The translations under genes and the position numbers were made by a program. The notes below the pieces were generated by a model, which had not been told where the DNA came from, ran no database searches, and saw only the letters and a program-made list of their open reading frames with translations. Of a DNA stretch of 64,000 nt, positions 26,817 to 36,168 are shown in pieces. How positions within the stretch are numbered: the stretch's first letter is position 1; the number at the start of each line of letters is the position of its first letter. Origin of the DNA: Nitrospirota bacterium (GTDB lineage Bacteria > Nitrospinota_A > UBA7883 > JACRGQ01); the NCBI GenBank assembly GCA_024275955.1, contig JAJRYD010000026.1, positions 1 to 64,000 of the forward strand, read 5' to 3'.

Positions 26817-27188
26817 GTGTCTTCCATTTTTTCTAGGCTGGCGGCGCTTGCTTTTGGCAGGTATGGCGAGGCTTTGGCCGAAAGCAGTCTGAAGGAAAAA
26901 GGCTATAGTATTTTGCAAAAAAACTTTAGGTGCAAGGAAGGGGAGATAGATATAATCGCCCGTGACGGCGATACGCTTGTTTTTTGCGAAGTGAAGGCTA
27001 GACGGTCAAAAGCTTTTGGTTCTGCTCTTGAGGGGATTACGCCGCAGAAAATAAAAAAAATAAAAAAAGCGGCACAAGTTTTTTTATTGAGAAACGGCAT
27101 AACAGATAGTGATTGCCGTTTTGATGTTGTTACAATAGACGAAGATGGAGAAAAACGGGAGATTGAGGTTATTCCCAATGCTTTCTAA
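26817..27188 (+). CDS. yraN: UPF0102 family protein YraN (endonuclease-like fold)
   Basis: The 123 residues start at GTG 26817, two bases after rnhB. The restriction-endonuclease-like core is recognised by FGRYGEALAESSLKEKGYSIL, then KEGEIDIIARDGDTLVFCEVKAR, giving the acidic-Asp and ExK-like metal site of the family. The neighbour pair rnhB-yraN is widely conserved. The biological role of UPF0102 remains unsettled, but it probably handles branched or damaged DNA. Confidence 0.93.
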   Translation: MSSIFSRLAALAFGRYGEALAESSLKEKGYSILQKNFRCKEGEIDIIARDGDTLVFCEVKARRSKAFGSALEGITPQKIKKIKKAAQVFLLRNGITDSDCRFDVVTIDEDGEKREIEVIPNAF

Positions 27189-27240
27189 CTCCTCTCGTAT
27201 ATTTTAGATATTAATTCTTAATTATTAGGGAGACTCTCTT

Positions 27241-28605
27241 TTGAGTTCTATTTTGATAGCCGACGATGAAAAAAGCATGAGGGAGATGCTTGAGATTATG
27301 CTCACGGATAAAGGGTACCGCATCTTTACCGCTTCCAGCTCTAAAGAGGCGAGTGAGGTTTTGAACAATAACGATATTGACCTTTTAATTTCCGATATGA
27401 AAATGCCGTCCGATGGCGGTATAGGCTTGCTGAAGAACTCTCTTAGGCTGGACAAAGCCCGTCCGGTGATAATGATTACCGCTTATGCTTCTGCCGGAAG
27501 CGCGGTCGAGGCGATGAAGCTTGGCGCTTTTGACTATCTTACAAAACCTTTTAAGCTGGATGAAATTGAACTGGTAGTGAGGAACGCCTTAGAGCGCAGA
27601 AATCTTATACTCGAAAACAAAAATCTTAAAAGCGAGCTTGAAAAAAGTCGCGGCAAGCGGGACATGATAGGAAAGTCGAGAGAGATGAATGAAATCAGGG
27701 CTGTGGTAGACCGTGTCGCGGATAGCAGTGCTACGGTGCTTATAACCGGCGAGAGCGGTACCGGCAAGGAGCTTATAGCGCAATCTCTTCATACCAGCTC
27801 TTCAAGGCGCGCCAAGCCGTTTCTTTCTATCAACTGCGGGGCGATGCCGGAGCATCTTTTGGAGAGCGAGCTTTTTGGCCATGTAAAAGGAGCCTTTACC
27901 GGCGCGTCAGAAGATAAGAAAGGTTTATTGAAGGCGGCAAACGGGGGAACTTTCTTTTTCGATGAAATTGCCGAGATGTCTACGACTCTGCAAGTCAAAC
28001 TGGTTAGAGTTATACAAGAGCGTGAAATAAGGCAGGTAGGCGGAATAAATGATATAAAGCTCGATGTAAGGTTTATTGCCGCCACCAACCGTGAGATCGA
28101 AGAAGCTGTCAGGGACGGTAGTTTTAGAGAAGATCTTTATTACCGCCTTAATGTTGTTTCTATAAAGGCACCAAGCCTGCGCCAGAGACGGGAAGATATT
28201 CCACTGCTGGCAAAACATTTTCTTAGTAGGTTTAATATGGAAAACAATTCCCTTATACAGGGCTTTACTCCTGAGGCGATGAAGCTTATGGAGGAGTACC
28301 AGTGGCGTGGTAACATACGGGAGCTGGAAAATGTAGTGGAGCGTGCCGTTGTACTGGAAACCGATAAATGGATAACGCCGGAAAATCTTCCAGATAATTT
28401 GAGGTATCCTGTTTCCAGCTCTGATAATATAGTAATTCCGCAACAAGGAATCGACCTTGAAAAGAAGCTTAGTGAGATAGAAAAGGGTATAATCACCACT
28501 GCTCTCAAAAAAAGTTTGGGTTCAAGGAAGGTTGCGGCAAAACTTTTAAATATGAATTTAAGATCTCTGCGTTATAAAATCGGCAAATATGATATTTCAC
28601 TTTAG
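27241..28605 (+). CDS. pilR: Sigma-54 response regulator PilR (NtrC family)
   Basis: The 454 residues start at TTG 27241. The receiver domain (1-120) has phospho-acceptor Asp52 in LLISDMKMP and Lys in YLTKPFK. The AAA+ domain has Walker A GESGTGKE (170-177) and the sigma-54-contacting GAFTGA loop (217-222). The C-terminal helix-turn-helix reads ITTALKKSLGSRKVAAKLLNMNLRSLRYKIGKY, close to PilR. With PilS it activates sigma-54 promoters such as that of pilA. No such promoter is evident in this window. The stop overlaps the start of the downstream lipoprotein gene by 17 bases. Confidence 0.88.
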   Translation: MSSILIADDEKSMREMLEIMLTDKGYRIFTASSSKEASEVLNNNDIDLLISDMKMPSDGGIGLLKNSLRLDKARPVIMITAYASAGSAVEAMKLGAFDYLTKPFKLDEIELVVRNALERRNLILENKNLKSELEKSRGKRDMIGKSREMNEIRAVVDRVADSSATVLITGESGTGKELIAQSLHTSSSRRAKPFLSINCGAMPEHLLESELFGHVKGAFTGASEDKKGLLKAANGGTFFFDEIAEMSTTLQVKLVRVIQEREIRQVGGINDIKLDVRFIAATNREIEEAVRDGSFREDLYYRLNVVSIKAPSLRQRREDIPLLAKHFLSRFNMENNSLIQGFTPEAMKLMEEYQWRGNIRELENVVERAVVLETDKWITPENLPDNLRYPVSSSDNIVIPQQGIDLEKKLSEIEKGIITTALKKSLGSRKVAAKLLNMNLRSLRYKIGKYDISL

Positions 28606-30640
28606 GCTTTTTTCTATCGCGTTTTTGATAACCGCGTTTTTTGCGGCAGGTTGCGCCACCACCGCGCCTGTGCCAAAGCCTAAAAAAAAGGTGCAGTCTC
28701 CAAAAGAATATAAAAAGAGTGGTGCTGGGCCGGACGAGTCGGCGAGGCTTCGTGATGATGCCCAAAGAGCCAGAAATCAGCAAAAGCTTATAAAGGCCTA
28801 CAAGGAAATGACCGAGGAGTTTCCCCGAGGTAAAGATTCTGGTTTCGCGTGGTTTAGGCTTGGTCAGCACTACATGAACATTAGAGACTACAGATCGGCG
28901 TTAAACGCCTTCGAAAAGGTCGTTACCTATTTTTCGGATGAACCATACTATTTCGAATCGTATATCAACGTCGGCATAAGCCTTGTTTATCTTAAAAGGC
29001 ATTCGCAGGCGGAAGATGTCCTTAGAAAGGCGTACGCAAAGGCAAGTAGTAAAAGGGGGATGTCGACAATCCTTTACCATCTTGGAGAGAACGCCTACCT
29101 GCTAAGCGATTTTAAAAAGGCGGTTAGATGGTTTATCGCGGCGATTGATATCAACGGAAGCTTTCGACGGCAGGCTGAAAGGCGGATAAGGCTGATTTTC
29201 CATAATTTTCTTTCGGAGGAAGATTTATACCTTTTCGCGATGCGGTATAAAACTAAGTTTCCGGCAGATGTCGCGTATCTTGAGCTTATCCAGATATACA
29301 AAAGAAACGCGGACTATATAAGCCTTGACGATATACGAAAAGAGGCGAATGCGGCGTTCCCAGGCTTAGAGGCCGAGAAAAAGGAGCTTGAGGTGACAGC
29401 CGCTCCAGAAGGGGCTATTACCATCGGGGGGATTTTTCCGCTTACAGGCAAAGACGCGGGGAAAGGGAGTGACGCTTTGCGTGGGGTTCAGCTCGCGTTT
29501 TCGATTAATGACACCGTTGTAAGTAAGAACAACGTAAGGCTCTCAATAAAGGATTCGCAAAGTCTGCTTTCCGGTGCCGCTAAAGTGGCAAAAGAGTTTG
29601 GACAGGACAGCTCGGTGGTATCGGTGGTTGGTCCTTTTTCTGGCGACAGGTTGCTCGCCGTGTCAAGGGAACTGAGTAGGCACGGGATACCTGTTTTCTC
29701 TCAGGGGGAATTAAGTGGAATTCAAGGGAATACCGTTTTTCCAATAGGGGTTTCCGGAAAGCATCAAGCTGAAATTATAAGCGAGCTTGCGGTAGATAAC
29801 TTTGGTTTTTACCGCGTAGCAATCCTCTACCCGCAGGATGAGTACGGCAGAAGCATAATGAGATCATTTCAGGAAAGCATGAATCTTCTTGGAGCCAAAG
29901 TTGTTGTATCCGAGTCATATCACCCAGAGGCGACGGACTTTGGCGCGCAGATAAAAAAAATGGGTGGTATCAGCGATTCTAAAATAAGGGATATCATTTA
30001 CAAAATGGTGGAGGAAAACGAGGAGATTACGCCCGAAGAGATAAATGAAACACTTGAGATGAAATACCAGAACGGCTTGACGATTCCATATATAGTGAAG
30101 TATAGAGAGCTTCCGCTTACACCGGATAATTTTTCTATCGGCCTAAGGGTAAGCTATGATGCTCTCTACATTCCGGGGAAATACAATGTTGCAGGTCTCA
30201 TCCTGCCGGAATTAGCTTTTTACAATATCTCTGCCCCCCAAGTGTTTGGTAGCGACCTTTATCTTTCGCAATCTCTGCTTTCAATAGCCAAGAGGCATGC
30301 CGAGGGGGTTATTTTTCCGGTTGAATTTTATGTAGGTTCGGAACGGTTTTTTGTTAGGAGATTTGTCGAAAACTTTGAAAACGCGTTCGGGGTAAAGCCG
30401 GGGCTAGAGGCGGCTAGAGCGTTTGACGCTGTCAGCCTTATTTTATCCGCGATAGGAAACGGAGCTTACAACAGGGCCAAAATAGCCGAACGCATCGGAA
30501 ATATGGAAACCTACCTTGGTGTCAGCGGCGGATACAGCGGGGCTGGCGGCGGAGTTTTAGAAAAATCTCCCTTTTTTATGACAGTTAAAAAAGGGAAATT
30601 GATAGAATATAATCCTCTTAAGGCTGAGCTTAGGCAATAA
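28589..30640 (+). CDS. TPR and periplasmic-binding-domain lipoprotein (LpoA / Peripla_BP_6-like)
   Basis: The 683 residues begin with a lipobox FFAAGC (Cys22). Residues about 45-260 hold TPR-like helix pairs (SGFAWFRLGQHYMNIRDYRSALNAFEKV). From about 270 a branched-chain amino-acid-type binding domain (Peripla_BP_6) starts with TIGGIFPLTGKDAGKGSDALRGVQLAF and runs to about 660. The layout resembles LpoA, an outer-membrane activator of penicillin-binding proteins, but LpoA proteins differ in detail. A loop at about 465-510, rich in Glu (MVEENEEITPEEINETLE), is inserted in the binding domain. It overlaps pilR by 17 bases, suggesting co-expression, but no functional link to pili is shown. Confidence 0.8.
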   Translation: MIFHFRLFSIAFLITAFFAAGCATTAPVPKPKKKVQSPKEYKKSGAGPDESARLRDDAQRARNQQKLIKAYKEMTEEFPRGKDSGFAWFRLGQHYMNIRDYRSALNAFEKVVTYFSDEPYYFESYINVGISLVYLKRHSQAEDVLRKAYAKASSKRGMSTILYHLGENAYLLSDFKKAVRWFIAAIDINGSFRRQAERRIRLIFHNFLSEEDLYLFAMRYKTKFPADVAYLELIQIYKRNADYISLDDIRKEANAAFPGLEAEKKELEVTAAPEGAITIGGIFPLTGKDAGKGSDALRGVQLAFSINDTVVSKNNVRLSIKDSQSLLSGAAKVAKEFGQDSSVVSVVGPFSGDRLLAVSRELSRHGIPVFSQGELSGIQGNTVFPIGVSGKHQAEIISELAVDNFGFYRVAILYPQDEYGRSIMRSFQESMNLLGAKVVVSESYHPEATDFGAQIKKMGGISDSKIRDIIYKMVEENEEITPEEINETLEMKYQNGLTIPYIVKYRELPLTPDNFSIGLRVSYDALYIPGKYNVAGLILPELAFYNISAPQVFGSDLYLSQSLLSIAKRHAEGVIFPVEFYVGSERFFVRRFVENFENAFGVKPGLEAARAFDAVSLILSAIGNGAYNRAKIAERIGNMETYLGVSGGYSGAGGGVLEKSPFFMTVKKGKLIEYNPLKAELRQ

Positions 30641-30659
30641 TTTAAAATCTTCCTTAGAA

Positions 30660-31199
30660 CTACTTGTTTGCCTCGTCGTACAGCTTTATTACCTCTTTGG
30701 TAATATCTATCGAATCGTCGAAGTAAACGATAGAGCCTGGTGCCGTCGGTTTTTTGCTTCCTTCAAAAACTATGGTGTACCCTTCCTTTTTCGCGTAATC
30801 TTCGATAACTTTCATTATGCCGATGTAGATTTTTTCCGTAGCCGCTTTTTGCGTCGCGACAAATTCAGCTCTGCGGTCTTCGCTATATCTTTCCAGCTCT
30901 TTGCCGAGCTTTCGGAATTTTGTTTCTTTTTCCACTCTTGCCTGTTCGCTAAGCATAAATCCTTGAGTTTTTAATTCATCACGCAGTTTTTTTACCTCTT
31001 CGGCTTTTTGCATAATGATGTCTTGCTGTTTTTGCATCCGCTTTTTCATTTTATCAACGGTCTCCCGTCCTTTTTTTGTTTCATTAAGGGCCATTTGAAG
31101 GTCTACAATGCCGATTTTGCCAGATTCGACAGCCTCCAACGGCAGGTAGCTTATCAGCAGGGTCAGTCCCGCAAAAATAGCGACTAAATTTTTTTTCAT
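30660..31199 (-). CDS. skp: Periplasmic chaperone OmpH/Skp
   Basis: The 179 residues start at ATG 31199 (MKKNLVAIFAGLTLLISYLP), 6 bases after AAAAAGGAGAG. Earlier in-frame starts lack a signal peptide. The mature part shows the long charged coiled coil of the family (about 45-130: MKKRMQKQQDIIMQKAEEVK and onward) and the closing VYFDDSIDITKEVIKLYDE. Skp binds outer-membrane proteins as they cross the periplasm. It follows bamA with about 25 bases between, the usual bamA-skp order. lpxD and fabZ, often next, are absent. Confidence 0.9.
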   Translation of the reverse strand: MKKNLVAIFAGLTLLISYLPLEAVESGKIGIVDLQMALNETKKGRETVDKMKKRMQKQQDIIMQKAEEVKKLRDELKTQGFMLSEQARVEKETKFRKLGKELERYSEDRRAEFVATQKAATEKIYIGIMKVIEDYAKKEGYTIVFEGSKKPTAPGSIVYFDDSIDITKEVIKLYDEANK

Positions 31200-31224
31200 T
31201 CCACTCTCTCCTTTTTCAATTTTA

Positions 31225-33531
31225 TTAGAAACCAAGTCTACCAATATTCAGGTTGAACTGCGTGGGCGCCTCACCATCTTTTCTATCCAGCTTAAAGCCC
31301 CATGTCATCACTATAGGTCCCATAGGGGTTAAGAAGCGAAGCCCGAACCCGTATGAATGTCTCATCTTGCCAAAGTCGTACCGTTTGTTGGTAGTTTTGG
31401 AGAGGTTTCCAATCTCTCCGTAAATCTGTCCACGATCATAAAAGAGCATAGCACTAATCATTTTTGAAAAAGGATAGTTTATTTCGGTAGAAAGAAGAAG
31501 CGAAGAATCGCCGCCGATTGAATCGCCGATATTGTCTACAGGCCCGATATCATCGAACGTAAAGCCCCGCAGTGAGCTACCACTGAGGAAGTAGTTTTCA
31601 AATAACGGCAGTGTCTGGTTGCCGTAGCCCCTTGCATGTTTTACATCGCCCTTGAGCCGGAGAACGAATTCATAAGGCAGGGCATAATACCTATTGCCCG
31701 ACAGTTCGGCCTTATAGAAATTAAGAGCGCCTCCAAACGGTCCGCCGGCAACTTCCATAGAACTTACTACCTTGAAACCGCTGGTAGGGAAATAGATGTT
31801 GTCTACGGTATTGATGGTGTAGATAGGCGTAAGCGAGCTTGTGAGGTTGTTTCCTTCCAGCGAGAGGAGATAAGTGCCGCTTGAGGCTAAGTCGTTCAGG
31901 CTGACTTTGACTTTCTGAATTTTGTATTGCAGTTTTACAGAGCTATATTCTCCTAAGGCTCTTCCTATCGTCGCGTCTCCACCTTTTGTCCTTGTCGTAT
32001 ATGTAATCCAGTTGTTCTTTTTTGAGAACGCGCTGAAGCGGAGGAAGATATCTCTGTTTCTGAATTTTGGTTCGGTAAGGCTTAAGGAGTACTCTTCTCG
32101 CAGATTAGAGTTGCTAACTATTAAAGAGAGCTGTTTTCCGGTGCCGAATAGGTTTTTTTCCGTTATGCCAAGGTTGAGGGATATATTTTCGACACTGTTG
32201 TAAGAAAACCCTACTTGGAAGTTTCCCGTAGTTTGCTCAATTACGGCAACATTTAGATCCATCTGGTCAGGACGGTCCCCGCTCTTTTGCTCTATGTTAA
32301 TACCTCCAAAAAAGCCGGTATTGTTTAACCTCTGCCTTGTCCTGCGCATTTTAGAGCCTTTAAAAAGCTCGCCTTCGTGAAACCGGAACTCGCGTCTTAT
32401 GACATTCCCATGGGTTTTATCGTTTCCCGAAATAGTTATCTTCCCGATGTAGACCATATCGCCGGGGCTTACTTTCAGATGAATATCTACCATCTTGGCC
32501 TCTTCGTCTTCTGTGATATTCGGCATGACATTAGCGTAGGCGTACCCTTTGTCGGAATACATCTCTGTAACTTTAAATATATTTTCACGAAATGTTGACT
32601 GGTTGAACGGGTCTCCCTCTTTGAGGGTTACTTTTTCCAATATCTCCTCGGCGGTAAATACCGCGTCTCCTTCGGCGGTTATCTTTCTTACAAAATACTG
32701 ACTCCCTTCATTAACAAAGAAGTTGACCATTATTCGTCCCTTTTCCTGGTCTACTTCGATTCTTGGTTCTTCAATTCTTGACTTTATATAGCCAAAGTCA
32801 CGGTATTTTGATTCAATCCTAAGCCTATCGGTTTTGATTGACTCTTTTTCGTAGTTGCCGCCGCTTCCCAGAAAAGACCAAAATCCGACAGGCTTTGTTT
32901 GCATGCTTTTGCCAAGTACAAAATCTTCTATCGCTTTATTTCCATAGAAATTAACTTCCGAAATTTTGATTTTCTGATTTTCCTTGATGGCGTATGTAAT
33001 GTCGACCTGACGGTTGCCTGCATCTGCTACTATCGGAGTTATCTTGGTAAAGTAAAACCCTTTTTTCCTGTACCTCTCTTTTATTTTGTTAATATCTTTT
33101 TGAAGCACATGCTTTTGGAAGTAGGTTCCTTTTTTCATTTTAAGAAAAATCTTTAAATCTTTTTTCGGAATTTCTTTTAAGCCTTTGAACGCGACCGATT
33201 TGACAAAAGGTTTTTCTTTTACCCTAAAGGTCAGGATAATGCCGTCTATCTCCTCGTCCGTTTCCAGCTGAATGTCGTCAAAATATTTGAGCGCGAATAT
33301 GCGCCTTATATCTTCTCTAGTTTTGGTTACGGAATATCTTTCGCCTGTTTTCGAGTGGATGTAAAACCGTATGGTGTTGTTGTTGGCCCGCTGGTTCCCT
33401 GTTATTTTTATTTCCTTGATTTTTTTGGAAAAATCGAGCGCGGTGGAATAAGCGGGAAAAAGGAAAATAGATATTACGCAAAAAAGCGCAAGCCACAAAC
33501 GGCTATGTTTATATTCCCTCATCCCCTGCAC
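31225..33531 (-). CDS. bamA: Outer-membrane protein assembly factor BamA
   Basis: The 768 residues begin at GTG 33531 (AAAGGG 7 bases upstream) or ATG 33522. A signal peptide (about 10-30) precedes five POTRA domains (about 35-440: FSKKIKEIKITGNQRANNNTI, FVKSVAFKGLKEIP, IKISEVNFYGNKAI, YFVRKITAEGDAVF, VYIGKITISGNDKT). The C-terminal half is a beta barrel of 16 strands, ending near FNLNIGRLGF, where the final Phe is the usual outer-membrane insertion signal. It folds and inserts beta-barrel proteins in the outer membrane. skp follows on the same strand. Confidence 0.95.
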   Translation of the reverse strand: MQGMREYKHSRLWLALFCVISIFLFPAYSTALDFSKKIKEIKITGNQRANNNTIRFYIHSKTGERYSVTKTREDIRRIFALKYFDDIQLETDEEIDGIILTFRVKEKPFVKSVAFKGLKEIPKKDLKIFLKMKKGTYFQKHVLQKDINKIKERYRKKGFYFTKITPIVADAGNRQVDITYAIKENQKIKISEVNFYGNKAIEDFVLGKSMQTKPVGFWSFLGSGGNYEKESIKTDRLRIESKYRDFGYIKSRIEEPRIEVDQEKGRIMVNFFVNEGSQYFVRKITAEGDAVFTAEEILEKVTLKEGDPFNQSTFRENIFKVTEMYSDKGYAYANVMPNITEDEEAKMVDIHLKVSPGDMVYIGKITISGNDKTHGNVIRREFRFHEGELFKGSKMRRTRQRLNNTGFFGGINIEQKSGDRPDQMDLNVAVIEQTTGNFQVGFSYNSVENISLNLGITEKNLFGTGKQLSLIVSNSNLREEYSLSLTEPKFRNRDIFLRFSAFSKKNNWITYTTRTKGGDATIGRALGEYSSVKLQYKIQKVKVSLNDLASSGTYLLSLEGNNLTSSLTPIYTINTVDNIYFPTSGFKVVSSMEVAGGPFGGALNFYKAELSGNRYYALPYEFVLRLKGDVKHARGYGNQTLPLFENYFLSGSSLRGFTFDDIGPVDNIGDSIGGDSSLLLSTEINYPFSKMISAMLFYDRGQIYGEIGNLSKTTNKRYDFGKMRHSYGFGLRFLTPMGPIVMTWGFKLDRKDGEAPTQFNLNIGRLGF

Positions 33532-33592
33532 GGAAAAACCCTTTAGATATGTTTTTGGTCTGTTTTAGAAGATTGCCAATTGAATGACCACG

Positions 33593-36022
33593 CTACAGGC
33601 TTTCAACTGTGGTTTTTTCTTCCAGAAAAATGGCATCGTCTTTTAAGGAAACAATCGCCGTTCCGCCCGGAAGAAGCTCGCCGTAAAGGATTTTGTCCGA
33701 AAGCGGGTTCTCAAGATACTTCTGTATTGATCGCTTAATAGGCCTTGCCCCATTGGACTGGTCGTACCCCTTGTCCATGAGCCATTTTTTGGCATCGTCG
33801 CTTATTTCTATTTCAATTTTCTCTTCCCTTAGCCGTTCGGCCAGTTTTTCCAGCTGGAGGTCTACAATTTTAGAAATAGAATTACGGTTAAGCTTGTTGA
33901 ATACTACGACTTCGTCAACCCTGTTTAGAAACTCAGGGCTGAATGTCCGTTTTAACTCGCCTCGTATTTCGTCCGACATCTTTTTGTAGCCGAACTCCTC
34001 TGCCTCGGATTGGAAACCGAGAGAGACACTTTTTTCGATAGCTCTTGCGGAAAGGTTAGATGTCATTATAAGTATTACATTTCTAAAGCTTACCTGCCTG
34101 CCGTAGCTGTCGGTCAAAATGCCTTCATCCATAATTTGAAGAAGCATCTGGTAAATATCGGGATGTCCCTTTTCTATCTCATCAAGCAGTACCACAGAGT
34201 AAGGTTTGCGGCGCACCCGTTCCGTAAGCTGGCCACCTTCTTCGTAGCCGACGTAGCCGGGAGGCGCTCCGGTAAGCTTGGAGGCGGTAAACTTTTCGTT
34301 AAATTCCGACATATCAAGCCTTATAATCGCTTTTCTGTCGCCAAAGAGGTGTTCTGCTACCACGTTGGCGAGTTCGGTTTTCCCAACGCCGGTCGGCCCT
34401 AGAAACAGGAAACTCCCCATAGGCTTAGAGTGGTCCTTAAGGCCGGCGCGCGACCTGCGCACCGCCTCGCATACGATATCGACAGCTTTATCCTGCCCGA
34501 ATACTTTTTGTCGGATATCAAAGGCCATTTCTTTTAAACGCTCAGTCTCTTCTTTGGCGATTCGGCTCAAAGGTATTCCGGTAATCGCGGAGACAACCTC
34601 TGCTATATCGGCTTCAGTCACTTCCGGTATCGCGTCGTTCGACTCATTGTCCCACTGGTCTTTGAGCGACTCCAGATCTTTTCGGAGCTTTTCCTCCTTA
34701 TCGCGCAGTTCTACAGCTTTGTCAAAATCTTGCCGTTCGATATTTTCCTTTTTGTCGCGCACGGCACCGTCTATCTTTCTTTGCATATCACGGACAACCG
34801 GAGGGTATGTAACCTGCCTGAGGCGCACTCTAGAGCCTGCTTCATCGACGAGGTCTATCGCCTTGTCCGGCAGAAACCTGTCGTTTATATATTTATCTGA
34901 AAGCGTTGCCGCCGCCTTTATAGCTTCGTCGAGTATTGTCGCGTGATGGTGGGTTTCATATTCTGCCTTTAGGCCCCGGATAATCTGAATTGTCTCATCG
35001 ACAGATGGAGCGGCGACCATTATCGGCTGGAACCGCCTTTCGAGTGCGCCGTTTTTTTCTATGTACTTGCGGTATTCATCGGTGGTCGTCGCTCCTATGC
35101 ACTGTATGTCACCGCGAGAAAGAGCAGGCTTTAGCATGTTGGAAGCATCCACAGAGCCTTCCGCCGCGCCGGCCCCTACCAGTGTGTGAATTTCATCTAT
35201 AAAGAGAATAACTTTCGATGAGGCGAGAATCTCTTTCATTATCGCTTTTATTCTTTGTTCAAACTGTCCGCGATATTTGGTGCCGGCTATTATCGCGCCG
35301 AGGTCCAGCGAGATTACCTGTTTATCGTAAAGAAGTTGCGGAACTTCTCTCTCTATAATTCTCTGCGCGAGCCCTTCCACGATTGCGGTTTTGCCTACAC
35401 CGGGTTCTCCAATCAGGATGGGGTTGTTTTTAGTCCTTCTAGCTAAAATCTGTATAAGCCGTTCTATTTCGCCTTCGCGTCCTATAACTGGGTCGAGTTT
35501 CTTTTTGGCGGCTAGTTCCGTAAGGTCCCTGCCGAATTCATCCAGAGCTGGAGTTTTTGTTTTTTCTTTTTCTTGCGGAGAGGCAGGCTCGCGAAGGAGG
35601 TTGATAGTCTGCTCCCGTATATCTATATAATTGATATTCACACCGATAAGTACGCGCGCGGCGACACCTTCTTTTTCCCTCATAAGGCCTAGAAGCAGAT
35701 GCTCAGTGCCTATGTAGGTGTGTCCCATAGAACGGGCTTCCTCTACCGAAAATTCTAAAACCTTTTTTGCCCGCGCGGTGAATGGAATGTCGCCGATTAC
35801 AAGAGAGCTGGAGCTTGGCGGCATCAGCCTTACTATTTCCAGATTGATATGGCTGGTGTCTACTCCCAGCCTTTTGAGCACGGCGATCGCCACACCTCCG
35901 CCATCGCGTAGAATTCCGAGTAACAGATGTTCGGTGCCTAGATATTCATGCTGATTTTTTTCTGCTTCTTCCCGGGCTAGAATGACTACTTTTCTTGCCC
36001 GTTCTGTAAATCGTTTAAACAT
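33593..36022 (-). CDS. clpC: ATP-dependent protease ATPase subunit ClpC
   Basis: The 809 residues match ClpC rather than ClpB or ClpA. Two Clp-N repeats (1-145) are visible as [20 protein letters not shown] and [20 protein letters not shown]. The first AAA+ domain has [17 protein letters not shown]-like middle segment ([20 protein letters not shown], about 418-437) is the ClpC mark. The second AAA+ domain has [19 protein letters not shown]. It unfolds substrates and feeds ClpP. No mcsA/mcsB or ctsR genes adjoin it, so the Gram-positive stress operon is not present. A minus-strand promoter candidate lies over the start of the RND gene. Confidence 0.93.
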   Translation of the reverse strand: MFKRFTERARKVVILAREEAEKNQHEYLGTEHLLLGILRDGGGVAIAVLKRLGVDTSHINLEIVRLMPPSSSSLVIGDIPFTARAKKVLEFSVEEARSMGHTYIGTEHLLLGLMREKEGVAARVLIGVNINYIDIREQTINLLREPASPQEKEKTKTPALDEFGRDLTELAAKKKLDPVIGREGEIERLIQILARRTKNNPILIGEPGVGKTAIVEGLAQRIIEREVPQLLYDKQVISLDLGAIIAGTKYRGQFEQRIKAIMKEILASSKVILFIDEIHTLVGAGAAEGSVDASNMLKPALSRGDIQCIGATTTDEYRKYIEKNGALERRFQPIMVAAPSVDETIQIIRGLKAEYETHHHATILDEAIKAAATLSDKYINDRFLPDKAIDLVDEAGSRVRLRQVTYPPVVRDMQRKIDGAVRDKKENIERQDFDKAVELRDKEEKLRKDLESLKDQWDNESNDAIPEVTEADIAEVVSAITGIPLSRIAKEETERLKEMAFDIRQKVFGQDKAVDIVCEAVRRSRAGLKDHSKPMGSFLFLGPTGVGKTELANVVAEHLFGDRKAIIRLDMSEFNEKFTASKLTGAPPGYVGYEEGGQLTERVRRKPYSVVLLDEIEKGHPDIYQMLLQIMDEGILTDSYGRQVSFRNVILIMTSNLSARAIEKSVSLGFQSEAEEFGYKKMSDEIRGELKRTFSPEFLNRVDEVVVFNKLNRNSISKIVDLQLEKLAERLREEKIEIEISDDAKKWLMDKGYDQSNGARPIKRSIQKYLENPLSDKILYGELLPGGTAIVSLKDDAIFLEEKTTVESL

Positions 36023-36123
36023 TGTTGTCTCCTACATTCATACATCTGGCTATTCCAGCCAGCTTTGCGGCAACATCCCACCGCCATATCGGCCTAATAC
36101 TCTTATCGGATGAGAGGCTAATA

Positions 36124-36137
36124 TTGATTATAATCAA
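36124..36137. promoter_or_regulatory. Perfect 14-bp palindrome between clpC and the RND gene
   Basis: TTGATTATAATCAA is identical to its reverse complement and ends 5 bases before the ATG of the RND transporter gene. It also contains overlapping TATAAT boxes on both strands. It could be an operator for a regulator acting on the divergent pair. The AT-rich content makes a chance palindrome possible. Confidence 0.4.
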
Positions 36138-36168
36138 ATTCTATGAATATAGCCCGATTTTCTGTCAA
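36138..36168 (-). promoter_or_regulatory. Possible promoter of clpC
   Basis: On the minus strand TTGACA (36168-36163) and TAGAAT (36143-36138) are 19 bases apart, which is long but tolerated for sigma-70. The -35 would lie inside the first codons of the divergent RND gene. Transcription would run towards clpC with a leader of about 110 bases. Confidence 0.35.

Noticed and set aside
31200-31244. Start of skp at 31244, overlapping bamA
   Set aside because: The added residues lack a signal peptide; the start at 31199 has AAAAAGGAGAG and a clean signal sequence.
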